Below are positions 12,003-20,934 of a DNA stretch of 64,000 nucleotides, piece after piece. The notes under the pieces are model-generated. The model saw nothing but the letters and a program-made list of their open reading frames with translations, did not search any database and had not been told where the DNA came from. A program made the position numbers and the translations under genes. The number at the start of each line of letters is the position of its first letter. The stretch's first letter is position 1. The DNA lies in contig NZ_JALKAP010000008.1 of NCBI RefSeq assembly GCF_023016045.1, forward strand, positions 1-64,000. Reading direction: 5' to 3'. This DNA is from Marinobacter sp. S6332 (lineage in GTDB: Bacteria > Pseudomonadota > Gammaproteobacteria > Pseudomonadales > Oleiphilaceae).

Positions 12003-12210
12003 AGGATTACTCCTGTCTTGTTGTTGTTTATCCGTGGTGTTTTTTCGATGAGCTGAGCAAACCAGAGAGTTTATTATTCATATTAGTATTTCCCCTACTT
12101 GTCCTCATATATGACTCTACATTGCCGGCGATTTATAGATATTGGCAAAAGGTCTAAATCTTGAGTTTCTCCTGCAATAGGCCTGTTGCCAAGGCCTTCA
12201 GACACCTGAA

Positions 12211-12918
12211 TCAGCTGTGGTGTATGTTTCTAAGGCGCCGGTGGTAGCGTAGTTTGTCCTGCAGCTCTCGAAGGGTTTTTAGGCCTTCTTTATGTGCTTT
12301 GTTCAGTGCAATTAATGTGAGTTCAGCCGTTGCCAGCGCATCTGAAGCGGCGTGGTGCCGGGCACTGACTTCAAGGCCAAAATAGTCCGCCCAGTGATCC
12401 AAGCCTTTGCCTCCCGTTTTGGCATCCGGAAAAAACGCAGGTAGCACATCAGCGACGTCCATCCATGTATGGTTCTGGGTGTAGCCCAACTCTGCTTTTA
12501 ATGTTTTTTCAAGAAACTTCTGATCAAAGGCAGAATGGTATGCGAGTACCGGATCACCATTCATCCACTCCAGTAAAAACAGCAGAGCATCCTCAGTCTC
12601 ATGACCTTGGGTGAGGGCTTCCGGGCCAATACCGTGAATTAGAACAGTTTGGGTGATGTCCAGTTCCGGGCGCCTTAGAACGAGGTCAAACTGATCACTG
12701 AGGTCGATAGCACCGCCGCTAATAGCGACTGCGCCAATAGCGATTACTTCATCTTTTCCGGGATGTAGGCCGGTTGTCTCCAAATCCAGCACTATCAGTC
12801 GGCACTGAGAAAGTAGCTGATCCCCCGGTGTTTTAGGCTTGGGCGTATTCTCTGGCGCTATATTGCCGGATATGCCAGTGCGGCGACGTGCAATCCACTG
12901 TTTGATCTGTTGCAGCAT
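12211..12918 (-). CDS. DnaQ-like 3'-5' exonuclease
   Basis: A 235-residue DEDDh exonuclease. ExoI is VLDLETTG (Asp45, Glu47), ExoII is AYHSAFDQKFL (Asp132), and ExoIII is HHAASD (His188, Asp193). It resembles the epsilon subunit of DNA polymerase III but belongs to the stand-alone Pseudomonas-type nuclease next to a CBS/DUF294 gene. I chose the ATG at 12918 over an upstream in-frame TTG at 12957, because the TTG lies inside the preceding gene. The ATG leaves a 16-base gap after the CBS/DUF294 gene, so the two are probably cotranscribed. Confidence 0.85.
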   Translation of the reverse strand: MLQQIKQWIARRRTGISGNIAPENTPKPKTPGDQLLSQCRLIVLDLETTGLHPGKDEVIAIGAVAISGGAIDLSDQFDLVLRRPELDITQTVLIHGIGPEALTQGHETEDALLFLLEWMNGDPVLAYHSAFDQKFLEKTLKAELGYTQNHTWMDVADVLPAFFPDAKTGGKGLDHWADYFGLEVSARHHAASDALATAELTLIALNKAHKEGLKTLRELQDKLRYHRRLRNIHHS

Positions 12919-12934
12919 GGTCGGCGGCCTGACT

Positions 12935-14866
12935 TCAGAGTTGGTAGGCAAGTTCAAGTTTTTGTTGCAGGCGCTGGGCCTGCCTGAACGATTCTCGCAA
13001 AATCCTTCTGTCTAGCGGATTTAGGTCATTCGGATCAATAAAATTTGTGAGCTCCTCGCCACGTTCCAGCATTTCCTGATGGGACCGCATGCGAATAGCT
13101 TGTATGAGGCTGTAGGCGTCTTTCCAGGCATTGGCGTCTTTGTCGTCAAAAATACCCTTTCCAACCAGTTCGTCCATCCTCTCAAGCGTATTTGCATTTT
13201 TCACACCGTTGGCCAGCGCAAATACGCGCACGGCCTCAACGAAAGGCGCGAGACCTTGACGCTTGAGGTCCAGACTGTTCTTTTTGCCGTCAGTAACGTA
13301 ACGAAAATTGCGAAACATAGTCAGCGGTGGCTTTCTCTGGAGTGCGTTTCCTGCAAGCATCTTTTGGAAAAGCGCATTCTTCTGGATTCTTGCGAGCACT
13401 TTGTCAAGAAGCTCGTTTAACGAGTCGGTGGGGCCATAAACCGCTCTCATGTCGAGAAATATGGACGAGTACACCAGATTTTGCGGAGTGGATGCATCAA
13501 TGAAGCGGATGAACCAGTCATCCCACTCGTGATCACTCAGGCACAGCTTAGGGTTGCTGGCCATGATGTTGCCTTTGCATAGTGTAAAGCCACACTGGGC
13601 AAGCTCGTCATTTACTGCTCGGGCGAAGGGCAACAGCTTTTCACGGACTTGATCTTCCGTCATGCCTTCCGGCGTTTGGAATAAAATACCATTGTCTTGG
13701 TCTGTCAGAAGGGTTTGCTCCTGTCGGCCTTCGCTACCAAACGTTAGCCAGGTGAAGGCTATGCCTGGGTCATTTTTCTTTATATTTAGCTCGAGTACAC
13801 GCCTCACAGTGACGTCGTTAAGCGTCGTAATGATTTTTACGACCTGGCCAGAGTCAGCGCCGTGGGCCAGCATAGCGTCCACTAAGCGGGATACATCGGT
13901 GCGAAGGCTAACCAATGTGCGTAAATGTGTGGCGGTGCCAATTGTGCGGGCGAGGTTTACCAGATCAACCCTTTGCAGGGAAAAGAGATCCCGCTCCGAT
14001 ACCATTCCTATCAAACGCTTGTGTTCATCCACCACGCAGAGATGTGCGAAGTGGTGTTCTGCCATTAGCATGGCCGCGTCAAATGCATCTGCGTGTACAG
14101 GCAGGCAGCAGGGATTTTTGGTCATGATTTGACCCACAGGCTCGTCTAAGCTGCACGTTTCCTCTGCAATCATTGTGCGCAGGTCACGAAGTGTAAAAAT
14201 ACCTATGGGGTGCCGGCCGTCGTCGGTGATAACGATGCTGCCAACACTGTTTTCATGCATGCGGGCAACGGCTTTGCGCACTGGCAAATCCGGGTTGCAC
14301 ACAATGGGGTTGCGCAAGGCGTAGCGCTCAAGAGGGGTGCTTAGAGAGATGCTAGACCCCATAGATGCCATGGCGCCGGTTTGTATGCGTTGGTTAACCT
14401 GATCCAGCAAGCTGCTGACACCGCGTAAGCAAAAATCTCGGAATGATTCGCTCTCGGATATCAGGGTTATAAACGCGTCTTGCTCAATACTTAAACAGAA
14501 AGTATCGCCAGCTGCGCGGTGTATAGTTCGTGTGGGGCGTTCCCCTATGATTGCCGCTAGGGGAAAACACTCGCCCTGGCTTATCTCAAATGTGGTTTCG
14601 GTTTTGTCGACTTTCTCATTATGTCGTTCGCCACGAATCCGTCCCTGTTTAACAACGTAAAACCTGTTAACGACGCCGTCTTCTGCCGATAAAACAACAT
14701 CACCATCGGCGTAGAACCGCAGCGTTGCATGCTCCGCAAAGTGAGCGAGATGATCGTCATCCATGTTTGAAAAGGGCGCATGTGACTGTAGGAAGACCAT
14801 GATGGCGCGAGTATTCTGCGGGCGAGTTGTGTCCTGATTTGCTGCTGCCATAGCTGGTCCCGTCAT
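12935..14866 (-). CDS. cNMP-binding / CBS / DUF294 nucleotidyltransferase-like protein
   Basis: A 643-residue cytoplasmic multidomain protein. It has an N-terminal cyclic-nucleotide-binding fold (about 25-150), a tandem CBS pair (about 180-300), a DUF294 nucleotidyltransferase-like domain with FGSEGRQEQ and two acidic residues (GSEGR 377-381, Asp389, Asp391), and a helical DUF294 C-terminal domain (about 500-640). The GlnD-like motif suggests nucleotidyl transfer to a protein, but no substrate is known. The CBS pair would sense adenosine nucleotides. It sits in the same order as its Pseudomonas counterpart, between the exonuclease gene and, in this genome, the divergent Smr gene. Confidence 0.85.
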   Translation of the reverse strand: MTGPAMAAANQDTTRPQNTRAIMVFLQSHAPFSNMDDDHLAHFAEHATLRFYADGDVVLSAEDGVVNRFYVVKQGRIRGERHNEKVDKTETTFEISQGECFPLAAIIGERPTRTIHRAAGDTFCLSIEQDAFITLISESESFRDFCLRGVSSLLDQVNQRIQTGAMASMGSSISLSTPLERYALRNPIVCNPDLPVRKAVARMHENSVGSIVITDDGRHPIGIFTLRDLRTMIAEETCSLDEPVGQIMTKNPCCLPVHADAFDAAMLMAEHHFAHLCVVDEHKRLIGMVSERDLFSLQRVDLVNLARTIGTATHLRTLVSLRTDVSRLVDAMLAHGADSGQVVKIITTLNDVTVRRVLELNIKKNDPGIAFTWLTFGSEGRQEQTLLTDQDNGILFQTPEGMTEDQVREKLLPFARAVNDELAQCGFTLCKGNIMASNPKLCLSDHEWDDWFIRFIDASTPQNLVYSSIFLDMRAVYGPTDSLNELLDKVLARIQKNALFQKMLAGNALQRKPPLTMFRNFRYVTDGKKNSLDLKRQGLAPFVEAVRVFALANGVKNANTLERMDELVGKGIFDDKDANAWKDAYSLIQAIRMRSHQEMLERGEELTNFIDPNDLNPLDRRILRESFRQAQRLQQKLELAYQL

Positions 14867-15049
14867 TTCGTTATTATTGTCAATTTACAGTGTAGAACAC
14901 TGAAGCCAATGTTCACTCTACGATATTGGTCGCATCTTCAGCGGTTTGATGGGGCCCAGATGCAAGCTTGATCAAACCTCGGCTTTCTTTATGGAAAGCG
15001 TGCCGAGTGGTAGAGTTCCTTCATTCAGCAGCTTATTGAATGCACGGCC

Positions 15050-15631
15050 ATGATTACCAAAAATGATCGCCTCAGTTTTCTTGAGGAAATGAAGGATGTC
15101 CGGCGTATCCGAAAACCCAATCGCGCCGAGATAACCACCCCCCGCGAACTGACGCCCGGCCACTTGGAGCGTCAGCGTGCTGCCGTGGAAAAACCGCTTC
15201 GAGATGCTAATCCACTGACCTCGGACATAGTTGAACCCTTAACCGCGCACGACATTCTCAGTTGGCAGCGACCCGGTATACAGAACGGTGTCTTCCGCAA
15301 GCTTAGGCTGGGTCAATATCCTATTGAGGCGAGACTGGATCTGCACCGAATGACGGTGGAGCAAGCGCGCAAAGAGGTGTTCCAGTTCATCGGAGACTGC
15401 GTTAATTACGGCCTACGGTCCGTGATAATTCTTCATGGGAAGGGTGAGCGTAATCCTGATGGCATAGCCCAGCTCAAAAGCTATTTGGCTAAATGGTTGC
15501 CGGAACTCGCAGACGTAATGGCGTTCCACTCCGCCCAGAAGCGACATGGTGGAACTGGGGCAGTCTATGTCATGGTGCGCAAGAGTGACCGGGACAAACA
15601 GCGCAACCGCGAACTGCACGGCACACGCTAG
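15050..15631 (+). CDS. Smr-domain protein (SmrA-like)
   Basis: A 193-residue protein whose C-terminal half is an Smr domain. LDLHRMTVEQA (about residues 98-108) is followed by IILHGKGERN and GGTGAVYVMVRK, the conserved blocks of MutS2-related endonuclease domains. The N-terminal region DRLSFLEEMKDVRRI resembles the start of other gammaproteobacterial SmrA proteins and supports the ATG at 15050. The likely activity is nicking of branched or structured nucleic acid. It is divergent from the CBS/DUF294 gene across a 183-base gap (14867-15049), where both promoters should lie. Confidence 0.85.
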   Translation: MITKNDRLSFLEEMKDVRRIRKPNRAEITTPRELTPGHLERQRAAVEKPLRDANPLTSDIVEPLTAHDILSWQRPGIQNGVFRKLRLGQYPIEARLDLHRMTVEQARKEVFQFIGDCVNYGLRSVIILHGKGERNPDGIAQLKSYLAKWLPELADVMAFHSAQKRHGGTGAVYVMVRKSDRDKQRNRELHGTR

Positions 15632-15699
15632 TGTTTCCGAGTGGTTTATGCATCTGAAGCGTTAATCGACCTCTAACCGATCTGAAGTAAGGACTTTTC

Positions 15700-15891
15700 A
15701 TGAAAAAAATGGCTCTGATATTGTTTGTTGGTTTGGCCCTCGCGGGCTGCAAAGACCGCGTGATTTGGGACGACAAAGGCAAGATTGATGAAAAGACCCA
15801 GAATCGTGAGGTGTGGGACTCCAACGGGAAAATGAAAGCCGATGAGCGCGAAGTCTGGGTAAATAAAGACGGCGAAAAAGTTGTGAAGTAA
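15700..15891 (+). CDS. Small lipoprotein with three short tandem repeats
   Basis: A 63-residue protein with a lipoprotein signal peptide ending in LALAGC (Cys17). The mature part is three imperfect repeats of about 15 residues: [18 protein letters not shown] and [11 protein letters not shown], each separated by a charged spacer. Highly charged and without cysteines after the lipid anchor. AAGGA before the ATG supports translation. The repeat unit resembles the short W-x(2-3)-G-K motifs of surface-exposed repeat proteins, but I recognise no named family. Confidence 0.7.
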   Translation: MKKMALILFVGLALAGCKDRVIWDDKGKIDEKTQNREVWDSNGKMKADEREVWVNKDGEKVVK

Positions 15892-15979
15892 TGCATTGGT
15901 AAAATCTGCACCAAGCAGCCTTCGGCCACACAAAATCAAGAACCCAACACGCGGTGTTGAGATTAGGGAGAGAGTAGGC

Positions 15980-16474
15980 ATGGCACTTAGCCTTACAGTT
16001 AACGGCGAACAGCGCTCGTTGGATATTGAGGGTGATACCCCTTTGTTATGGGTATTGCGTGACGAGCTGGGGCTGAAGGGCACCAAATTCGGCTGTGGTG
16101 CGGGGCTGTGCGGCGCTTGCACGGTACATCTGAATGGGCAGCCGGTGCGGTCCTGTTCGACCCCGGTTGAGTTCGCGGCTGGTGGTGAAGTAACCACCAT
16201 AGAAGGCTTGGCTGAAGACGGGCAACTCCATGCCCTACAAAAAGCGTGGATTGCCGAGGGTGTGCCACAGTGCGGTTACTGTCAATCTGGCCAAATCATG
16301 AGTGCAGCCCATCTTTTGGCAACCAATCCGGCTCCAGCCCGAAATGATATTGTCGCAGCGATGACTGGCAATCTCTGCCGTTGCGGCACCTACTCGCGCA
16401 TCATTGCAGCTGTAGAGTCGGTGGCCGCAAGCTCTCTCGCATACGATGCGTCAGCAGCCGGGCAGGAGAGGTGA
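15980..16474 (+). CDS. Molybdenum hydroxylase 2Fe-2S subunit (IorA-like)
   Basis: A 164-residue electron-transfer subunit with two [2Fe-2S] domains. The plant-ferredoxin-type cluster is CGAGLCGAC plus a further Cys, and the second is CGYCQSGQ with CRCG. This is the two-subunit isoquinoline/aldehyde oxidoreductase layout that lacks a separate FAD subunit. I chose the ATG at 15980, with GGGAGAGAG just upstream, over an in-frame ATG at 15896 that has no clear ribosome-binding site. It has no signal peptide and is followed directly by the large subunit. Confidence 0.9.
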   Translation: MALSLTVNGEQRSLDIEGDTPLLWVLRDELGLKGTKFGCGAGLCGACTVHLNGQPVRSCSTPVEFAAGGEVTTIEGLAEDGQLHALQKAWIAEGVPQCGYCQSGQIMSAAHLLATNPAPARNDIVAAMTGNLCRCGTYSRIIAAVESVAASSLAYDASAAGQER

Positions 16475-16475
16475 T

Positions 16476-18680
16476 ATGGCTATGAATCGACGCGACTTTC
16501 TGAAAGTTAGTGCTGGTACGTCTGGCTCCCTAATGCTGTCCCTGTCGCTCCCCGGTTGTTCTGGCATGCCCACCGGTTACACGCAGGAAACCGGCGAATG
16601 GAAACCGGACGCTTGGCTTGAGATAACCAATACTGACGAGATTCACTTTACTTTGGCCCGGGTTGAGATGGGGCAGGGTACCTACACCGGTCTTACTACA
16701 TTGATTGCGGAAGAGCTGGAGGTTGATCCAGAAGCGATTACGCCCAGATTTGCACCGGTGGCGCCTGAATACCGCAACCCGCTATATAAGCTACAGCTGA
16801 CGGGCGGCAGCACCAGTATTTCTACCAGTTGGGAACCCTTGCGCACAGCAGGGGCTTCGGCGCGGCAGATGCTGATCATGGCAGCGGCTAGAGTATGGCA
16901 AGTGAACTCCGCGGATTGCTCTGCGGCTCAGGGACGGGTGCTTCACCCCAACGGTCGGGATTCCATGCGCTACGGGCAGTTGGTGGAACTCGCGGCTAAA
17001 GAATCCGTAAGCTATGATATAGCACTCAAGCCGGCGAGCGAGTGGAAGTACATTGGCAAACACCGCGGCCGACTTGATGCCCGTGCCAAATCCACCGGCA
17101 CTGCGGTTTATGGCATTGATGTAGAGCTGCCCGGGATGGTTTACAGCGTTGTAACCCGGCCACCCCGTTACGGTGCGCGGGTTAAAGCGTTCAATGAAAG
17201 CGATGTGCGTGCTATGCCGGGAGTTTTGGATGTATTCGAAATCGAACGCGGCGTGGCAATTGTTGCCGACAAATATTGGCGTGCCCGAAAAGCTCAGGAT
17301 GCCTTGAAAGTAGAATGGGATAACGAGGAAGCTTTGTCGCTTTCAACCCATGAGATGTTTGCCTCCTATCGAAATGCGGCGGATGAGGATCGCGGCGAGT
17401 CGGAGCGTAGCGAAGGCGATTATGAAGACTCTCTTGAAAAGGCAGAGAAGGTATTTGACGCAGAATACAGCCAGCCGTATTTGGCCCACTCAACTCTGGA
17501 GCCGATGAATGCGACTGCCTGGTACCGCGACAACAGCATCGAAGTGTGGGCGCCTACACAGGCTCCCGATCTCGGTCGTATTGCTGCGGCTAGGGTAACT
17601 GACCTTTCTCCGAGCGATGTTACAATCAACACTACATTTCTTGGTGGTGGGTTTGGCCGCCGCTTGACTCAAGATTATGTCGAAGAAGCTGCGGCGGTTG
17701 CATACCGGATTAAAAAGCCAGTGAAACTGATTTGGTCGCGGGAAGAAGATACCCAGCACGACTTATATCGCCCGGCCATGCTGCACCGGATGCAAGCTGG
17801 CTTTGAAGGCAGCAAGCTAATCGGTTGGCACCACCAAATCGTTGGGCCCCAGTTGCTGGACTGGTATGTGCGAAATGCTGCGCCAGCCCAGCACCCTTGG
17901 GCGCCAAAGTTCATGTACGACACATTGGGTAAAGTCGGCTTGCTTGCCGAAGGTATTGCAACCCCAAAGGATATGTCGGCCATAGAAGGGGCCATCGAGT
18001 ACCCCTACAACGTAGATAACATAGATGTTCGCCATACTCACACCGACCCCGGTGTGCCGGTCACATTCTGGCGATCAGTAGGGTATTCCCATAATGGTTT
18101 TGCCGTCGAAACCTTCATGGACGAACTGGCTCACGAAGCCGGAGAAGACCCCTACCAGTTTCGTCGAAAACTGCTGATGGGTCAGCCCAGACATCTGGAA
18201 GTGCTCGACAGAGCTGCGCGATTAGCCAACTGGGATACGCCCGTTGCACAAGGTCGTGGCCGAGGCATAGCGCTGTTCAAAAGCTTTGGAACCTTTGTGG
18301 CTCAGGTGGTAGAAGCCGGGGTGGAGAATGGCGCCATTAAGGTCTACAAAGTGGCCTGTGCTGTGGACTGCGGCCAAGTGGTTAACCCGCGCATTGTAGA
18401 AGACCAGATTGAAGGGGGGATTATCTTCGGGTTGACCGCGGCGCTTTACGGCGAGATAACCTACGAAGATGGCCAAGTGCAACAGAGCAATTTCCACGAT
18501 TATCAGCTGCTGCGGCAATATGAGCTGCCCGAGGTAGCTGTGGACATTATTAAGAGCACGGAAGCCCCAACAGGCGTTGGCGAGCCCGGTGTGCCTCCGG
18601 TTATTCCGGCCCTGGGCAATGCGCTTTTTGCGTTGACGGGCAAGCGCCAGCGCAGTCTGCCTTTGAAAGCCGATGCCTGA
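16476..18680 (+). CDS. Molybdopterin-binding subunit of a Tat-exported molybdenum hydroxylase (IorB-like)
   Basis: A 734-residue xanthine-dehydrogenase-family large subunit. The N-terminus is a twin-arginine signal (NRRDFLK) with a hydrophobic stretch ending in SLPGC, which may be a lipid-attachment site. Molybdopterin-binding motifs include the GGGFGRR stretch near the middle, and the C-terminal GVGEPG holds the catalytic Glu. The start with GGAGAGG just upstream was preferred to an ATG 30 bases earlier. The enzyme should act in the periplasm on an N-heterocycle or aldehyde; the substrate is not predictable. Its signal-less Fe-S partner is encoded one base upstream. Confidence 0.9.
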   Translation: MAMNRRDFLKVSAGTSGSLMLSLSLPGCSGMPTGYTQETGEWKPDAWLEITNTDEIHFTLARVEMGQGTYTGLTTLIAEELEVDPEAITPRFAPVAPEYRNPLYKLQLTGGSTSISTSWEPLRTAGASARQMLIMAAARVWQVNSADCSAAQGRVLHPNGRDSMRYGQLVELAAKESVSYDIALKPASEWKYIGKHRGRLDARAKSTGTAVYGIDVELPGMVYSVVTRPPRYGARVKAFNESDVRAMPGVLDVFEIERGVAIVADKYWRARKAQDALKVEWDNEEALSLSTHEMFASYRNAADEDRGESERSEGDYEDSLEKAEKVFDAEYSQPYLAHSTLEPMNATAWYRDNSIEVWAPTQAPDLGRIAAARVTDLSPSDVTINTTFLGGGFGRRLTQDYVEEAAAVAYRIKKPVKLIWSREEDTQHDLYRPAMLHRMQAGFEGSKLIGWHHQIVGPQLLDWYVRNAAPAQHPWAPKFMYDTLGKVGLLAEGIATPKDMSAIEGAIEYPYNVDNIDVRHTHTDPGVPVTFWRSVGYSHNGFAVETFMDELAHEAGEDPYQFRRKLLMGQPRHLEVLDRAARLANWDTPVAQGRGRGIALFKSFGTFVAQVVEAGVENGAIKVYKVACAVDCGQVVNPRIVEDQIEGGIIFGLTAALYGEITYEDGQVQQSNFHDYQLLRQYELPEVAVDIIKSTEAPTGVGEPGVPPVIPALGNALFALTGKRQRSLPLKADA

Positions 18681-19746
18681 AACCCCTACCGCTCCGGTAA
18701 CTGGTAGCCACGAATCGGTGATTAAAGATGTCCTGTCATGGCTTGAGCAAGGCAGGCGGGTGTGGTTGTGCACGATTGTGGAGACCTGGGGCTCATCGCC
18801 CCGGCCTGCCGGTTCTTGGTTGGCGGTGAGTGACACGGGGCAATGGAGTGGTTCCGTGTCAGGCGGCTGTCTGGAAGAAGATCTTCTGCGCCGCACCGCC
18901 CACGAGGGCTCTGACTACCCTGTGGTTGTCGACTACGGTATTACCGACAACGACCGTGATGACTTTCGGCTGCCCTGTGGTGGTCGCATCCGGTTGCTAG
19001 TGGAGCCCTTGGGTGCCGCTTCAGACAATAGCAGCGCGATAGCGCATGTGCGGCAGCTGGCAGGCGCTTTGAGCCATCGCAACCCAGTAGCCCGGCGCGT
19101 CATTCTCCAAAACAACCTTCAAAATACCTCCAAAAGCGCTTATCGCAGCACGGATCAAAGCAGTATGACGCTGCAGTTGCCTGAGCCTGCCTCTGATGAG
19201 CCCAGCATTGTGTTTGACGGGCAAGAGTTGCGTCATACGTTACGGCCGGAATGTCGGCTGCTGCTCATTGGTGCCGGAGAAGTCGCACGTTATGTGGCAG
19301 AGTTTGCAGGTGCGGCTGATTTTACTGTCACGCTTTGTGAGCCTCGCGAAACCTTTGCTTCTGGCTGGGGGCACCCGAAACTGCCACTAGACCGGAGATT
19401 GCCGGATGATGTGATAGTCGAGTCTTTTAGCGATAGTTGGTGCGGCGTGTTGGCGCTGGCACATGACCCGCGAATAGACGATATGGGCTTGCTGGCGGCG
19501 CTGCAGTCGCCAGCGTTTTATGTGGGTGCCATGGGCTCAAAACGAACATCCGAGGCTCGGCGTGAACGTTTGGCATCGCTTGGCCTTGGTGATGCTGAAC
19601 TGCAGCGCTTGCGTGCACCTGTCGGCATCGATATACCCAGTAAAACCCCTGCAGAAATTGCCATTTCCGTTGTTGCTGATTTGATTGCCGCGCGGCATCA
19701 TTTGCGAACAACCCACGAGCCATGCTCTTCATCTTTTGGAAAGTAA
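18673..19746 (+). CDS. XdhC-family molybdenum cofactor insertion/sulfuration protein
   Basis: A 357-residue protein with the XdhC/CoxI N-terminal domain (ETWGSSPRPAG, SVSGGCLEED) and a C-terminal Rossmann domain (LLLIGAGEVARY, YVGAMGSKRT). XdhC proteins bind the molybdenum cofactor and help its sulfuration and insertion into hydroxylases. The 8-base overlap with the large-subunit gene fits a dedicated maturation role. Its stop lies 4 bases before the mtnB GTG. Confidence 0.88.
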   Translation: MPETPTAPVTGSHESVIKDVLSWLEQGRRVWLCTIVETWGSSPRPAGSWLAVSDTGQWSGSVSGGCLEEDLLRRTAHEGSDYPVVVDYGITDNDRDDFRLPCGGRIRLLVEPLGAASDNSSAIAHVRQLAGALSHRNPVARRVILQNNLQNTSKSAYRSTDQSSMTLQLPEPASDEPSIVFDGQELRHTLRPECRLLLIGAGEVARYVAEFAGAADFTVTLCEPRETFASGWGHPKLPLDRRLPDDVIVESFSDSWCGVLALAHDPRIDDMGLLAALQSPAFYVGAMGSKRTSEARRERLASLGLGDAELQRLRAPVGIDIPSKTPAEIAISVVADLIAARHHLRTTHEPCSSSFGK

Positions 19747-19750
19747 AACC

Positions 19751-20377
19751 GTGTTTGATGTAAGCCGATACGCTGTTGTTGCCGAAGCCATAGTGGATGC
19801 CGGGCGCTTCCTGTACGGGCGTGGCTGGTCTCCGGCTACAAGCAGCAACTATTCTGCCCGTATAGACCCAGAACATATTGCCATTACGGTATCCGGCCGC
19901 CACAAAGGTCAATTGGGCGCGGGCGATGTCATGGTTGTCGATCTTCAGGGCAAGCCTGTGCAAAGCGACTGCCGTGCCTCTGCAGAGACGCTGCTGCATA
20001 CGGTGCTGTATTCGGTGTTCCCGGATGTTGGGGCCGTTCTGCATACCCATTCTGTTAACGCAACCGTGCTAAGTCGGCTCGTTCCAGCTGGGGAGCTTTT
20101 AACGTTTGAGGGCTATGAGTTGCAAAAAGCCTTCGATGGCGTGGAAACCCATGAGTCGACGGTCACGATTCCAGTTTTTGAAAACACTCAGGATATTGAA
20201 GCTCTGGCCATGGAAACCCGAGAGTGGTTTCTGGAACACCCCGAGCAACCCGGCTACCTGATTCGCGGGCATGGTCTGTATACCTGGGGCAAAACCATGG
20301 CGGACTGCCTGCGGCATGTGGAAGCCTTTGAATTTTTGTTTGAATGTGAACTTGCAACCAAGAGGGTTCGCCCGTGA
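19751..20377 (+). CDS. mtnB: Methylthioribulose-1-phosphate dehydratase
   Basis: A 208-residue class II aldolase-fold enzyme of the methionine salvage pathway. It dehydrates 5-methylthioribulose-1-phosphate. Zinc ligands are visible as HTH (His98, His100) and the downstream RGHG (His174). The GTG start at 19751 has GGAAAG about 9 bases upstream and lies 4 bases after the XdhC stop. An upstream in-frame TTG would overlap that gene by 20 codons. The stop overlaps the mtnD GTG (GTGA). Confidence 0.92.
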   Translation: MFDVSRYAVVAEAIVDAGRFLYGRGWSPATSSNYSARIDPEHIAITVSGRHKGQLGAGDVMVVDLQGKPVQSDCRASAETLLHTVLYSVFPDVGAVLHTHSVNATVLSRLVPAGELLTFEGYELQKAFDGVETHESTVTIPVFENTQDIEALAMETREWFLEHPEQPGYLIRGHGLYTWGKTMADCLRHVEAFEFLFECELATKRVRP

Positions 20378-20934
20378 CAACTTTGAGTATTTTTGACGCA
20401 CACAACCCGAAATCTGCACCAACAGTAACCCATGACTCAGGCGAAATCGGCGAGTTATTGAACAGCAAGGGCGTCCGTTTTGAGCGTTGGCCAACCCAGA
20501 ACCTACCAGCAGATGCAGCGCCAGAACAGATTCTGGAAGCCTATCGCTCTGAGATTGCGAAGCTGAAGTCTGAGAGCGGGTTTCAAACCGCCGATGTGGT
20601 AAGCCTGAATCCGGATAATCCACAGAAAGAGGCTTTCCGAAGCAAGTTTCTTGATGAGCACATTCACAGTGAAGACGAAGTGCGCTTTTTTGTGCGCGGG
20701 CAGGGCATTTTCTATCTACACCTTGGCGATCAGGTGTTCGCGGTTCAGTGCCAGAAAAACGACCTGATCAGCGTGCCTCAGGGCACTCGGCACTGGTTCG
20801 ATATGGGGCCGGAGCCGGAGTTTACGTGCATTCGCTTGTTTACCAACCCTGAAGGCTGGGTTGCAGACTTTACCGAGGAAGATATTGCCTCGCGCCTGCC
20901 GCGCTTTGAGGAATTAGAGGGGGTGTTAGCATGA
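20374..20934 (+). CDS. mtnD: Acireductone dioxygenase
   Basis: A 186-residue cupin enzyme that cleaves acireductone with O2 to the keto-acid precursor of methionine (Fe form) or to off-pathway products (Ni form). The metal ligands are His96, His98, Glu102 and His140, the same positions as in the characterised Klebsiella enzyme. The GTG start overlaps the mtnB stop and the stop overlaps the mtnC ATG, so the three salvage genes are translationally coupled. Confidence 0.95.
   Translation: MTTLSIFDAHNPKSAPTVTHDSGEIGELLNSKGVRFERWPTQNLPADAAPEQILEAYRSEIAKLKSESGFQTADVVSLNPDNPQKEAFRSKFLDEHIHSEDEVRFFVRGQGIFYLHLGDQVFAVQCQKNDLISVPQGTRHWFDMGPEPEFTCIRLFTNPEGWVADFTEEDIASRLPRFEELEGVLA

Noticed and set aside
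12003..12210. Possible sigma-54 promoter upstream of the symporter operon
   Set aside because: The GG and GC elements in TGGCAACAGGCCTATTGCA are 13 bases apart, not the required 10.
18222..18896. Open frame of 224 codons on the minus strand
   Set aside because: It covers the end of the molybdenum hydroxylase and the start of XdhC, both well supported. It is a reverse-strand shadow.
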